This document shows, piece by piece, positions 1 through 9,089 of a stretch of 40,399 bases of DNA. The position numbers and the translations under genes are program-made. The notes under the pieces were generated by a model. That model was not told the origin of the DNA. It saw only the letters and a list, made by a program, of their open reading frames with translations, and ran no database searches. The stretch is from the NCBI GenBank assembly GCA_029941785.1, contig JAPYTK010000026.1, positions 1 to 40,399 of the forward strand, in the 5' to 3' direction. Source of the stretch: Polyangiaceae bacterium. GTDB lineage: Bacteria > Myxococcota_A > Polyangia > Polyangiales > Polyangiaceae. The first letter of the stretch is position 1. Each line of letters opens with the position of its first letter.

Positions 1-2302
1 CGACTGCGCAACTCGGTGAAGGTGGCGCCAGGGTTTCAGCTGCCGCGATGCAGCGTCCCTCGGAGTTGCACACGGCGTCTTCGGCGCAATCGAAGCTCGT
101 CTTGCATGACGTCACGCAGGTACCGTTATCGCCCAGGCAGCGGTACGGCGCGCAGGTTTCGGCGACGCAGCAGCGACCGTCGGTGCAGAAGCCGCTGCCG
201 CACATCGCCTCGTGGCTGCAGTTTGTGCCGTCTTCTTTTGGCGGAGGCGGCTCGACGCAACGGTCGCCGATGCAGAGTCTTCCCTCGACGCAGTCCGTGT
301 CGCTGCCGCAGGAGTCGGGGCAGGTCGTGCTTGCACCATCGCAGAGGTAGGGAGCGCAGCTCTCCGCATCGGTTTGGGCGGCGAGCGGGGTGCAGCTGCC
401 GATGGCGTCATCGCCATTGCAGCTCTCGCACGGGCCGTCGCAGGTCTTGTCGCAGCACACGTTTTGCTCGCAGTGAAGGCTCATGCACTCGCCGTCGTCC
501 ACGCACGATTCGCCGATGTCCCAGCGCGAGAACACGACGCTGGTGTCGATCCCAGAGTCGCCCACAAGGAGATCGTCGGTTCCACCCACGAGGAGGACGT
601 CGCCTGAGGTCAACACCGTCGCCGTGTGCTCGCGTCGCGCAGCGTCGAAGGTGCCGGCTTCGAGCCACGCGTTGGCTTTGTAATCGAAGATTACCGCATC
701 GTCGCGCACCTCGGTTCCGCTCTGCCCACCGGCAACCAGAAACAAGCCGTCGCCTATCTCGGTCATGGTGTGTTTTACTCGCGAGCCCTCCATGACCGCC
801 AGGGAGCTCCACGCGTCCTCGCCTTTAATCTCGGCTTTCGTTTCGGGCGTCGCGTCGGCTCGGTAAAGCTCGACGCTGCTGCCCGCACCGAGTCCACCCA
901 CCACGAGCATGTTCAGCTCGTCGATGGCTGCGGCGGTGTGGAACGCGCGCGGCGCCATGATGGTGCCCTTTTGGCCGAGCCCGGCGATGGGCGCTCCGGC
1001 TTTTTGGAGCTGAAGCGCGTTGATGTCGTGGATCCGAGGGAAAGGGGCAAAGTCTTCCAGCGCGAACCCTCCGGCGATCAGGATTCGATCGGAGTCGAGC
1101 CGCGTGGCCGTGTGGTGTGCTCTCGGGGTGTCGAGGCAGCTGCTGCAGATCGTGAGGGGGGGGAGTTGTTGTTTGTCGAGACTGAGGATGACGATGTCAT
1201 TACGCACCTTGCCACCGGGCGAACGTCCACCGATGACCAGCAAGTGATCGTCTTTCAACAAGGTGGTGGTGTGAGCGTAACGCGTAAGGTAGTTCGGGGA
1301 GGCGGGAAGCGAGACGGTTTCGACCTCCCACTTGGGCTTCATACTCTGCCCGTAGTACCGCTCGATCTCGGTCACACCGGTGGCGTTGCCGTTGTTGTCG
1401 TTTATCTGGCCACCCACCAGGACGATCGAACCATCTTCCATGGTGGTCGCGGTGTGGCCTCTACGCGCGGAGTTGAGGTCGTTGCCGTTGGCCCAGCTTT
1501 TCAACATGGGGTTGTACAGCTCGCACTGCGTCGAGTTGCTGCCGCCGGCTACGATGACGGTGCCGTCTGGCAACAACGAGGCGGTATGAAAACGTCGCGC
1601 GTGGTTGAGGTCGTTTGTCGTCGTGGTCCAGCTCGGGTCGAGCACCGCCGGGTAGAGAAGCGTCTCCGATCGCCAGCGGAGGTGGAGGGAGCAGTTCCGG
1701 GCGCCGGGAGCGACCACCGGCCGGTCCCACGGGGCCCGCGTGTCGCGATCGACGGTGCAGTTGCGGAGGCTCACCGTGACGGGGTGCCGCGCTCCGAGCG
1801 TGCCGATGACGACCGGGGCGCGCATACGGAGACGAGGCGCGCCGTCGGCGTCGAGCAACTCGAGCGAGTCGCCGAGGAGTCTCAATCCCGCGACGCCGTC
1901 TCCGAGCGCAAGATCGTAGATCACCTCGTCTTGGGAGCGCTCTGGCAGGGTCACGAAGTCTTCGAATCCCGAGGTGGTGAGCCGAACCATCCAGTCTCCG
2001 CCTTGCGCGGTGACAGATTCGAACTGCACTGTGCGGCCGTCGAGGAGGCGTCGCGGGGCCTCGCGTGCATCGCGCAGACGGACGTTGACGCTCAGGCCGG
2101 TGCGGTTGTCGCGGAACACGACCCCCGTGACGGATCGCCCGCCCAGCTCGACCTCCCCGTGGCGAGTCAGCTGCGTGATCCGATCGAGCTGGCCCGCCAT
2201 CGACCCGTGGTCTGGTCGGGTGTCTTCTCCTCCACACCCCAGCAGCGCACCCGTCGTTAGGGCGAGCGTGGCGAGACCGTGAAGAGATTGAATGCGCAGC
2301 AT
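1..2302 (-). CDS. Kelch-repeat lipoprotein with Cys-rich C-terminal region (partial, runs off left edge)
   Basis: Reading from ATG at 2302 the frame stays open for 767 codons to the left edge, so the C-terminus is missing. Residues 1-23 form a lipoprotein signal with lipobox LLGC (Cys23). Residues about 35-230 are an unrecognised domain ending in YPAVLDPSW, a lead-in I associate with myxobacterial kelch proteins. From about residue 235 to 585 there are kelch-type blades (R-HTA...VAGG pattern), which fold as a beta-propeller. The rest is Cys-rich with repeated CxxDxxC-like spacing (for example SDTDCVEGRLCIGDRC). It is probably an outer-surface protein; the ligand is unknown. It lies 29 nt downstream of serC on the same strand and may be read through from it. 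The function is not assignable beyond surface binding. Confidence 0.85.
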   Translation of the reverse strand, partial: MLRIQSLHGLATLALTTGALLGCGGEDTRPDHGSMAGQLDRITQLTRHGEVELGGRSVTGVVFRDNRTGLSVNVRLRDAREAPRRLLDGRTVQFESVTAQGGDWMVRLTTSGFEDFVTLPERSQDEVIYDLALGDGVAGLRLLGDSLELLDADGAPRLRMRAPVVIGTLGARHPVTVSLRNCTVDRDTRAPWDRPVVAPGARNCSLHLRWRSETLLYPAVLDPSWTTTTNDLNHARRFHTASLLPDGTVIVAGGSNSTQCELYNPMLKSWANGNDLNSARRGHTATTMEDGSIVLVGGQINDNNGNATGVTEIERYYGQSMKPKWEVETVSLPASPNYLTRYAHTTTLLKDDHLLVIGGRSPGGKVRNDIVILSLDKQQLPPLTICSSCLDTPRAHHTATRLDSDRILIAGGFALEDFAPFPRIHDINALQLQKAGAPIAGLGQKGTIMAPRAFHTAAAIDELNMLVVGGLGAGSSVELYRADATPETKAEIKGEDAWSSLAVMEGSRVKHTMTEIGDGLFLVAGGQSGTEVRDDAVIFDYKANAWLEAGTFDAARREHTATVLTSGDVLLVGGTDDLLVGDSGIDTSVVFSRWDIGESCVDDGECMSLHCEQNVCCDKTCDGPCESCNGDDAIGSCTPLAAQTDAESCAPYLCDGASTTCPDSCGSDTDCVEGRLCIGDRCVEPPPPKEDGTNCSHEAMCGSGFCTDGRCCVAETCAPYRCLGDNGTCVTSCKTSFDCAEDAVCNSEGRCIAAAETLAPPSPSCAV

Positions 2303-2331
2303 CCTATGGCAGGATATCGCGTTTTATCGAA

Positions 2332-3420
2332 TCAGGCCGTCTTTTTGAAGTCGTCCATGAAGCCGAGCAAGGCCTCGACGCTGCGCCGCTCGACCGCGTT
2401 GTAGATCGATGCGCGGATCCCACCTACGCTACGATGGCCCTTCAGGCCGGTTAGGCCCTTTTCGAGTGCTTTGGCGACAAAGCGCTGCTCAAGATCTTCA
2501 CTAGGTAGGCGGAAGACGACGTTCATCGTGGAGCGGCTCGCCGTGTCGACCGGGCAACGGTAAAAGTCGTCTGAGGTGTCGATGGCATCGTACAAGAGTT
2601 CGGCTTTGCCCTGATTGCGGCGTTCGATCACGTCGAGACCACCCAGTTCGCTGAGGTGTTCGAGGGCGCACATCATCATGTAGATGCCGAAGCTATTGGG
2701 CGTGTTGTAGAGCGAGTTCTTGCTGCTGTGGATGCCGTACTGCAGGATGCTGGGCAAGTCCTTGCGCGCTGTTTCGAGAAGGTCTTTACGGATGATGACG
2801 AGCGCGAGACCTGATGGACCAATGTTCTTTTGGGCTCCGCCGTACACCAGGCCAAAGCGGTTGATGTCGAAGGGGCGCCAGAAGAAGTCTGACGACATGT
2901 CCGCGATGAGCGGCACCGATCCCGTATCGGGAAACTCGTGAAACTGCGTCCCGAAAATCGTGTTGTTGCTCGTGAAGTGCACGTACGCCGCGTCGGGGTC
3001 GAGCTGGAGTTCTTCTTGTTTGGGAACGCGCGAGAAGACATTGTCGACGCCGGTGTCCGCCGCGATCCGCGCACGCCGATGGGCCCGCTGTGCCTCTTGG
3101 TATGCCTTTTCTGACCACGCACCGGTGATGATGTAGTCGGCGCTTCGCCCGTCGTGGACCAAGTTCATCGGCAACATCGCAAATTGCAAGCTCGCGCCGC
3201 CTTGCAAGAGCAGCACCTCGTAGGAATCTCCGACGTCGAGCAGCTCGCGGACGAGCGCGATGGCACGGCGGTGTACTTCGTCGTAGGTACGACCGCGGTG
3301 GCTATGTTCCATGATGCTCATGCCCGATCCTCGGTAATCGAGCATTTCACTCTGTGCGCGTTCGAGTACAGCGAGCGGCAAGGCGGCTGGACCGGCATTG
3401 AAGTTGTGTATACGTGCCAT
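2332..3420 (-). CDS. serC: Phosphoserine aminotransferase
   Basis: 362 residues, normal for SerC (EC 2.6.1.52). This PLP enzyme converts 3-phosphohydroxypyruvate and glutamate to O-phosphoserine in cytosolic serine synthesis, and also acts in pyridoxine synthesis in some bacteria. The N-terminus (NFNAGPAALPLAVLE) and the phosphate-binding stretch GSGMSIMEHSHR (residues 31-42) are family signatures. The PLP Schiff-base lysine is K198 in YGGAQKNIGPSG, and the PLP-pyridine aspartate is in ADMSSDF (D174). The C-terminus has the expected GLKGHRSVGGIRASIYNA. It follows the HAD hydrolase by 70 nt on the same strand and precedes the kelch gene, so an operon is possible. The start at 3420 matches the family N-terminus exactly. 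Confidence 0.97.
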   Translation of the reverse strand: MARIHNFNAGPAALPLAVLERAQSEMLDYRGSGMSIMEHSHRGRTYDEVHRRAIALVRELLDVGDSYEVLLLQGGASLQFAMLPMNLVHDGRSADYIITGAWSEKAYQEAQRAHRRARIAADTGVDNVFSRVPKQEELQLDPDAAYVHFTSNNTIFGTQFHEFPDTGSVPLIADMSSDFFWRPFDINRFGLVYGGAQKNIGPSGLALVIIRKDLLETARKDLPSILQYGIHSSKNSLYNTPNSFGIYMMMCALEHLSELGGLDVIERRNQGKAELLYDAIDTSDDFYRCPVDTASRSTMNVVFRLPSEDLEQRFVAKALEKGLTGLKGHRSVGGIRASIYNAVERRSVEALLGFMDDFKKTA

Positions 3421-3490
3421 GGCGGGCGGGACCGTACCCTAGCGAGCGTAACTTGTCAGCCCAGCTGGCGCAGTTCGTGAGAACGGGGTG

Positions 3491-4204
3491 CTAACGTCGA
3501 AAGTCCTTGAGCCAGAGCGCAGCTTCGTGCGGTCGGTCGGGACGAGGGCTGTGCACCGTGTCGAGAAAGTAGGAGGCCGCATTGGGGAAGGCTGCGTGCA
3601 GCAGATTGCAGTTTGCCGGCTCATTCTCGAAGGCAGCTGCCACCTGTCCGCCGAGGCTCTCGATGGCTCGGATGGCGTCTTGCTTGAATTCCTCGTCGCT
3701 CTGATGAAACGACGGCTTCAGGTGCATGACGGTCCGGCCGCTTCCCCAGGGGAAGTTGTGGCGTACGAGGTTGCGCAGGGTCCCGAGCTCCATGCCCCCG
3801 ATGTGACGGCCGGTAAGGTAATACAATAGTGCGCCCGCGTTCCACAGCTCGTGGCAGTAGCTGACCGCACCGGGAGAGGGCTCATCGAATGCGAGGTACT
3901 CGTCGGTGAAAAAGCGCTGTGCCCAGAACTTCTTCAGTGCAGCGAGGAGCTCGTCGTCGTCAACGCCTGCCTTCTTGAGGGCGCCGGTGACGTTCCAACC
4001 CATGTCGGCCAGGCTCATCGTGTCGACGACGGCGGCGATGTCGGGCTTGTGATGGTTGCTTAGGGCGAACTCCCGCAAGATGCGAAGGTTTCGCGGTGCC
4101 GTATCGAAGAGCGTCGAGTCGAGGTCGAGAACGATGATCGGGAGCGTGCCGGCCTCCGTCATGGATCCGACATTGGCGAGCGCCTGTTCGAGAGGATGTG
4201 TCAT
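3491..4204 (-). CDS. HAD-family hydrolase
   Basis: 237 residues from ATG 4204; the frame is open further upstream, but the domain begins here. Motif I is IVLDLDSTLFDT (D27 nucleophile, D29 acid/base), motif II is LYYLTGR, and a lysine lies in LKPSFHQSDEEFKQDA as motif III. The motif IV position reads FENEPAN rather than the usual DD or GDxxxD, so metal binding would use Glu/Asn. Probably a cytosolic phosphatase, substrate unknown. It sits 70 nt upstream of serC, which invites the idea of phosphoserine phosphatase, but it lacks the SerB GDGxND signature and the cap sequence does not look like SerB. A second ATG 15 codons in (MTEAGTLP) is an alternative start; neither has a clear ribosome-binding site. 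Confidence 0.8.
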   Translation of the reverse strand: MTHPLEQALANVGSMTEAGTLPIIVLDLDSTLFDTAPRNLRILREFALSNHHKPDIAAVVDTMSLADMGWNVTGALKKAGVDDDELLAALKKFWAQRFFTDEYLAFDEPSPGAVSYCHELWNAGALLYYLTGRHIGGMELGTLRNLVRHNFPWGSGRTVMHLKPSFHQSDEEFKQDAIRAIESLGGQVAAAFENEPANCNLLHAAFPNAASYFLDTVHSPRPDRPHEAALWLKDFRR

Positions 4205-4283
4205 GGTAGCCGCGTCTTCGTGTCGGGCCAGGGGTAGCCGACAATGCCGTCGCCTGCAACCGAGCCTTCGGCGGGCGATTCTG

Positions 4284-5816
4284 TTATTTGAGCGGCCGCT
4301 TGGCGCCATCACCATAGGTGGTATCGGTGTTCGTATTACGACCGCCCCAGACGATGACTTCGCTGCCCGTGTACACACCGGTGTGATCGCGGCGCGGGGC
4401 AAGTTCGGGCGTCGACTCGATCGGTGTCCACGTGTTCTGCTTCCAGAGGCCCCCGTTGCCATAGTGCGCCTGACACGTTTGGGTGCCGCAGCCTCCCCAA
4501 ACGAACAAGCCGGCGGCGCCCGTCCACAAGGTCACGTGGTAGGCCCGTCCATCCGGTGGGTTTTCGCCGCCCAGCGCCAGCCACGTACCCGCCGTCCCCT
4601 CGCTCGTCTTGAATTGCCCGCCGTCGCTCTGGTAGTACCCGCCGTCCCATCCGCCCCAAACCAACATGCGGTCGCCGGTCCACGCGGCGCCGCTCACCAT
4701 ACGGAATCCGGGCAACGCGCCGGTCGAGCCCATGGTGAGCCAGGTGTTCGTGATGGGATCGTAGTGGGCGCCGTTGTTGAACCAGTCGAAGAAGTCGAAG
4801 CCGCCCCAGAGCAACATTCGATTCCCGGTCCACACCCCAACGTGGCCCCAGCGCACGCTGGGCTTGCCGGTGCTGCTGACTCCGCTCCAGGAGTCATTCG
4901 TCGGGTTGTAGCGGGCGCCGTTTCCGAGCGCCGGCGGTCCGGCCCGTCGGCCTCCCCATACGATGGCCTCGCTTCCGGTCCAGACCATCGTGTGATCGAT
5001 GCGCTTGCTCGGTGCGCCTGTGGTGGTCATGGCTGACCAGCTGTCCGCTGCGGGGTCGTAGCGGCCCCCTGTCCGTTCGAAGTCTGTCGAGAAGCCCCCC
5101 CAGACGATCATCTCGCTGCCCGTCCATATCGCGGTGTGGCCGTAACGGGCGCTCGGTGCGCCAGCGCTGCTCAGCGTGGTCCAGCTGTTGCTCTGGGGAT
5201 CGAAGCGCCCGCCATCGGTGAGGACGTTACCCGCGGCGTCGCGGCCGCCCCAGACGATCATCTCGCTGCCGGTCCACACCGCCGTATGTCCGGCGCGAGC
5301 GGCAGGTGCGCCCGTCGATGACAGCATCGTCCAGAATTCGGTCAAGATACAAATACCCTGCCCATTGCAGCTGTCGCCGCCTTCGTCATCGCAGGGGGCA
5401 TCGAGAGGCGCGTTCTCCATGCTGCAGGTATTGTCTTCGCAAATTCGGTAGCGGCAGTCGGTGTCCGTGCCTGGGCATTCGCTCGGATCGGAGCACGGTA
5501 TTCCGGGCGCGCCGTTGCCACCATCGCCTCCGCCTCCGCCTCCGCTTCCGCCCGTGCTGGCACCGCTTCCGCTGCTCGGATCGGTAGGGCTTCTCGTCAA
5601 CGGGAATACGCAGGCGTTCAGGTCACGGTCGCAGATACGGTCCAATTTGCAGTCGGTGTCTCGTTTGCAGGGGCGACGAGTGATGTTGTCCCCGCCACAG
5701 CTAGCGATGCCGATCGTCGCCACGCCGATCGCCACGAGACCGAAGACGGTCATGGTGAAGAGCCACGACCGAAGAACGGACGGTTTGGCTCGTCGGCGGC
5801 GGGCGGCCCTGCTCAT
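4284..5816 (-). CDS. Kelch-repeat (seven-blade) lipoprotein
   Basis: 510 residues. An N-terminal Arg-rich stretch and hydrophobic helix end in lipobox GIASC (Cys40), predicting export and lipidation. Next come a Cys-rich segment (47-130, CKRDTDCKLDRICDRDLNAC type) split by a Gly/Ser linker, then seven repeats of about 48 residues, each with HT.VWTGSEMIVWGG and a following RYDP..(D/S)W strand. Seven repeats fit one closed seven-blade beta-propeller. Its ATG overlaps the stop of the upstream gene as ATGA (5816-5813), so the two are translationally coupled and likely made in fixed ratio. The ligand is unknown; a surface adhesin or binding scaffold is plausible. Confidence 0.88.
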   Translation of the reverse strand: MSRAARRRRAKPSVLRSWLFTMTVFGLVAIGVATIGIASCGGDNITRRPCKRDTDCKLDRICDRDLNACVFPLTRSPTDPSSGSGASTGGSGGGGGGDGGNGAPGIPCSDPSECPGTDTDCRYRICEDNTCSMENAPLDAPCDDEGGDSCNGQGICILTEFWTMLSSTGAPAARAGHTAVWTGSEMIVWGGRDAAGNVLTDGGRFDPQSNSWTTLSSAGAPSARYGHTAIWTGSEMIVWGGFSTDFERTGGRYDPAADSWSAMTTTGAPSKRIDHTMVWTGSEAIVWGGRRAGPPALGNGARYNPTNDSWSGVSSTGKPSVRWGHVGVWTGNRMLLWGGFDFFDWFNNGAHYDPITNTWLTMGSTGALPGFRMVSGAAWTGDRMLVWGGWDGGYYQSDGGQFKTSEGTAGTWLALGGENPPDGRAYHVTLWTGAAGLFVWGGCGTQTCQAHYGNGGLWKQNTWTPIESTPELAPRRDHTGVYTGSEVIVWGGRNTNTDTTYGDGAKRPLK

Positions 5817-7294
5817 GGGACACGAAAGGTGATGCTACGTAGATCACCACATTCTTGGGCGCCGTTTTGGTCGCCGAGGAGGAAGACGTCGTTGCCAACA
5901 CTCGCGGGGTTGACCGTGGAGTCTGCGACCTGCGAGCTGTTCGCCTCAATTCCGGAAATCGACAGCGTCCGGCCCTGCATGGTGTTCGATGCGCGAATGG
6001 TCAACTCCGCTTCGCCACTCCAACTGATGGTGGGGGTGCACAGTTCGTCACTGGCGACCGTCAAACACAGCTGCGCCGTGGTCAGGTCGACGTTGTTCGG
6101 TGTTTGGCTGTCCGATGTGAAACGAAAGAAGAGCCGGTTCGCGGCGTCGAAGTAGAGCAGATCGTGGTGCTCGCCGCCGTCCACGTCGTTCGATGCGTAG
6201 CGTGGCGCGAAGACCAACTCGCCGTCGAAGTAGCCGGCTTGCGCGATCACACTGGCGTTGTTCGCGGACAAGATGTCAGCAAATCGGGTTCGTGAGGTGC
6301 TCCCGGTAGGAATGTAACTGGACGGGTACAGCGCGCTTTCGAGCTGGGCACCGTACACGTCGGTCGTCGTGGCTTGGGTGATCGCGGTCGCACCCTTGGG
6401 GACGTCTCGGGTCTCGAGGTTGAGCGGGTCGTTGGTGATGCCGTCGACGGTTCGGTGCGACAGTCGGTAACGGGTCCACGCTGTGGTCTGAATGTCTTGG
6501 TGATATTCGCGCCATCGGAAATGCGCGTAGGGGGGATTCGCGGCGGTGACACCTTTCGCCCAGCTGGATGCGACGCGGGCATCGGCTTGGAAATAATTCG
6601 AGTACCAGCCTGCGGCTGACGCTGGAGAGTCGAAGCGCGTGGCTCCGTTGCCGTTCGCCGGATCGCTTTGGCCCGTCGTGACGGTCATGCCGTTGCTCGG
6701 TTTCCAGTCGCTGTTGCCGACGGTCCAGGAGTCACTCTGTGAGACCTGGTTGGTCCGCTGGCTCTCGATGCTCAGCCCCCAACCGCTTGGGTCCGCTCCC
6801 GTGTTACGCGCACGGGCGACGTTCGCGCCGAAGCCGGTCGCTAAAGTCGTAGCGCTCGTTTGCGATGTCCTGTTAGACGTTGGGCTGCTGAGGCTCAACC
6901 ATGAAGGCAAGGTATAGCTGCCGTCGTTTTGTGGAGCCGTGGCGGACCATGTTTCGATGACGGAACCGGTCATGCCTCCGGTGCTGCTCGACGCGCCCCC
7001 CGTGGCCATGCTGCTGCTTGGCATGCCGCCGCTGCCGCCGCTGCCCCCGCTGGCCATGCTGCTGCGCGACGAACTGGGCATCGTTACGCTGGACGAGCTG
7101 CCGCCCATACCGACCGGTGGATCGAAGCAGGTGCCGGTTCCGATGTCGCAGAGGCGATCGCCCTTGCAGTGTTGGTCGCTGAAGCAGCCGGAGTCCACGA
7201 AGCTGTTGTCACTGCACGCTGCGACGATCAGGAGCAGGGCGCCGGCGACCGACCACTCGGTCGTGCGTGAAGAGCGAGTGAGTCTGAAAACCAT
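5813..7294 (-). CDS. Lipoprotein with a tail-fibre-like beta-sandwich module
   Basis: 493 residues from ATG 7294 (MVFRLTRSSRTTEW...). The frame is open to 7381, but this start gives a proper signal peptide with lipobox IVAAC (Cys27). A short Cys-rich motif (CFSDQHCKGDRLCDIGTGTC) and a Ser/Gly/Met-rich linker (about 60-115) lead to two beta-rich regions. The segment VYGAQLESALYPSSYIPTGSTSRTRFADIL closely resembles a module common in phage tail and head-fibre proteins, where it is thought to be a carbohydrate-binding lectin-like fold (family recall, not searched). Its stop overlaps the start of the kelch lipoprotein (ATGA). No phage genes surround it, so it is a cellular surface protein using that module. 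The ligand is unknown. Confidence 0.8.
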   Translation of the reverse strand: MVFRLTRSSRTTEWSVAGALLLIVAACSDNSFVDSGCFSDQHCKGDRLCDIGTGTCFDPPVGMGGSSSSVTMPSSSRSSMASGGSGGSGGMPSSSMATGGASSSTGGMTGSVIETWSATAPQNDGSYTLPSWLSLSSPTSNRTSQTSATTLATGFGANVARARNTGADPSGWGLSIESQRTNQVSQSDSWTVGNSDWKPSNGMTVTTGQSDPANGNGATRFDSPASAAGWYSNYFQADARVASSWAKGVTAANPPYAHFRWREYHQDIQTTAWTRYRLSHRTVDGITNDPLNLETRDVPKGATAITQATTTDVYGAQLESALYPSSYIPTGSTSRTRFADILSANNASVIAQAGYFDGELVFAPRYASNDVDGGEHHDLLYFDAANRLFFRFTSDSQTPNNVDLTTAQLCLTVASDELCTPTISWSGEAELTIRASNTMQGRTLSISGIEANSSQVADSTVNPASVGNDVFLLGDQNGAQECGDLRSITFRVP

Positions 7295-7379
7295 CGCTCT
7301 TAGCCTACACTTACAACTCATCTCCGACAACTCACCTCGGTCGGTTTCGGTTTCTTCAGGATTATGACAAGCTTGGACC

Positions 7380-7886
7380 ATGCCTCGTTTTCTGCGTAGG
7401 GCTGCCTTGATCTTGGTGGCGCTTGTTCTTAGCGCTTGTCCAAGGAAGCCCGTTCTCGAATTGCACAGCGGTCGGCTGCAGTCTGCCTCTCCTCATGGGA
7501 TAGGCTTCGAGCTGGAAATGCGCGTCAACAATGACAACGCTTTCGATGTCAAAGTTCGCAATGTGCGGGCGAGCGTGGTGATTGCCGGCCGTTACCCTTT
7601 GCCACAACTGCAGTACAACCCCGATCAGTGGCTCGGAGCGGGTCAGACGACGATCGTGCGTGTACCCATGGTTCTTCCGTGGCCTCTCGTGGCGCCGCTG
7701 ATGGCCACGACCTTGGGAAGCGATCGCATCAGCTACAACGTGCGCGGCTTGGTTGACGTGACGGCGGTCCGGATGCTGGGGATTGAGAAGAACGATTACG
7801 CCATCGATGAAGAGGGCAGCGTCTCCCGTGCACAGCTCGTGGTGGCGGCAGCGCGGGGGGTCTTCACCCGACCCGGCGCACGTTGA
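7380..7886 (+). CDS. LEA type 2 (WHy-domain) lipoprotein
   Basis: 168 residues. The signal peptide MPRFLRRAALILVALVLSAC has lipobox VLSAC (Cys20). The remainder matches the LEA-2/WHy pattern: a beta-sandwich with a hydrophobic strand FELEMRVNNDNAFDVKVRNVRASVVIAGR, the conserved Asn-Asn-Asp-Asn turn, and a later strand ending SYNVRGLVDV. Such periplasmic lipoproteins are widespread in proteobacteria and myxobacteria, with stress-related or unknown roles. It diverges from the gene starting at 7294, with 85 bp between, and converges on the methyltransferase. I cannot assign a specific function. Confidence 0.8.
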   Translation: MPRFLRRAALILVALVLSACPRKPVLELHSGRLQSASPHGIGFELEMRVNNDNAFDVKVRNVRASVVIAGRYPLPQLQYNPDQWLGAGQTTIVRVPMVLPWPLVAPLMATTLGSDRISYNVRGLVDVTAVRMLGIEKNDYAIDEEGSVSRAQLVVAAARGVFTRPGAR

Positions 7887-7923
7887 ACATGGCGGGGCGT
7901 GTCGCGGCGAGCGAGAGGCGGGC

Positions 7924-8973
7924 TCAGCTGGGCTTGTTGGCCCGCACGACTTTCGCCACGAAGTGGAGCTCGGTCTCGACCTTTTCAAAGCCATGTTCTT
8001 CGAGGGCATCGCCGATGTCATCTTTGGCGTAATCGTTGTGGAAGGGCTCGTGAAAGTCCTTCGAGAACTGCTGCAGAAAGATTGACATCGTCGAGCTATC
8101 CCCGTTCTGCAGCGAATCTTCGATCACGAGCAAGCCGCCGGGTTTGAGGGTGCGGAGCATCTCGCGGTAGACATTGTGTCGTGCCGGTCGTGGCAGCTCG
8201 TGAAACAAGTGCACGCAGGTGAGTACGTCGAAGGTCTCATCTGCAAAGGGCATGGCTTCGGCGTTGTCGGCGATGAGCGAGAGATCTTCGACCTCCGCGA
8301 GCAGTTGGCGCGCGTGCTGCACGTAATAAGGGCTGAGATCGAGACCTGTGAAACGCAGCTTGGGGTGGGTGTGGGCGAGCTGCAACAAAGTGCGGCCCGT
8401 ACCGCAGGCGACATCGAGCACGCGGTCGGCGTTCGGGTTTGAGCGCAAGTGATCGGTCACGGGCGGGATCACTTGGCGACGCATGATGTCGGCGGTGCCC
8501 AGAAAGAGGAACTCGACCCCTACGTCGTACAGCTGGGCCGAGCTGCGGCTCAGATAGCCATCGGTTTGCCAATGGAAGTTGCGGCGGTAGTAGGGCGGGT
8601 ACCGATCGAGCTTCACATCGCCAGGCAGGTCGCGGTACCGGCCCGCTCGCATACGTCGAACCGTGCGGGGTATGTCGAGGGCCAAGCGTGGGATCTGTTT
8701 GAGGTAGTCGACGACGGGCATTTGAAAGAGCAGCTCGTCGGGGTAGGCACCGATTTCGACGTTTTTTAGGTCGCGGGCGAGCAAGGCCTGATACAAGCGC
8801 GCCACTTCTCGTTGCGCTTGACGGCCCGGTGCGGTTTTTCGACGCAAGACCCTCCGAAGGCCCCGCTGGGCGAAGACGGCCGAGTACATCATCGTCGCTT
8901 GCTGCGCGCGGTAGGCCAAGGCCTGGAGCGACGGGGGCATGTGTTTGGCGACGACCATGGGGAAAGAGGCCAT
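7924..8973 (-). CDS. Class I SAM-dependent methyltransferase
   Basis: 349 residues from ATG 8973; the frame extends upstream only through the tRNA-Ser gene, so the longer version is rejected. The SAM-binding motif I is VLDVACGTG (186-194), with the acidic ribose-binding residue in FTGLDLSP (D212) and motif II/III in FDVLTCVHLFHELP and LKPGGLLVIED. The N-terminal 150 residues are basic and helical with no recognised domain. The substrate is unknown; the HELP-containing fold resembles UbiE/small-molecule or lipid methyltransferases. It begins 28 nt after the 3' end of tRNA-Ser on the same strand and might share its transcript. No signal peptide, so cytosolic. Confidence 0.85.
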   Translation of the reverse strand: MASFPMVVAKHMPPSLQALAYRAQQATMMYSAVFAQRGLRRVLRRKTAPGRQAQREVARLYQALLARDLKNVEIGAYPDELLFQMPVVDYLKQIPRLALDIPRTVRRMRAGRYRDLPGDVKLDRYPPYYRRNFHWQTDGYLSRSSAQLYDVGVEFLFLGTADIMRRQVIPPVTDHLRSNPNADRVLDVACGTGRTLLQLAHTHPKLRFTGLDLSPYYVQHARQLLAEVEDLSLIADNAEAMPFADETFDVLTCVHLFHELPRPARHNVYREMLRTLKPGGLLVIEDSLQNGDSSTMSIFLQQFSKDFHEPFHNDYAKDDIGDALEEHGFEKVETELHFVAKVVRANKPS

Positions 8974-9001
8974 GGTGTCATGATAGCGCACCGTGCGGAT
9001 C

Positions 9002-9089
9002 TGGCGGAGAGAGTGGGATTCGAACCCACGGTACATTGCTGCACACACGATTTCCAGTCGTGCACCTTCGGCCTCTCGGTCACCTCTCC
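9002..9089 (-). tRNA. tRNA-Ser (anticodon GGA)
   Basis: Read on the minus strand, this 88-nt gene folds as a tRNA. The acceptor stem GGAGAGG pairs with TCTCTCC (one G-T pair), the anticodon arm is CACGA-CTGGAAA-TCGTG (anticodon GGA), there is a long class-II variable arm typical of tRNA-Ser, and the T arm is GTGGG-TTCGAAT-CCCAC. The discriminator is G and the CCA end is encoded. It reads UCC and UCU codons. Confidence 0.95.

Noticed and set aside
626-2260. Plus-strand open frame of 544 codons opposite the kelch lipoprotein
   Set aside because: The minus strand gives a clear lipobox, kelch blades and Cys repeats; the plus frame has no recognisable features.
3491-4204. Assignment of the HAD protein as SerB because it precedes serC
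   Set aside because: The SerB motif IV (GDGxND) is missing and the cap region does not look like SerB.
5813-7294. Phage remnant, because of the tail-fibre-like segment
   Set aside because: The protein is a lipoprotein in a cellular operon, with no capsid, terminase, integrase or other phage gene nearby.
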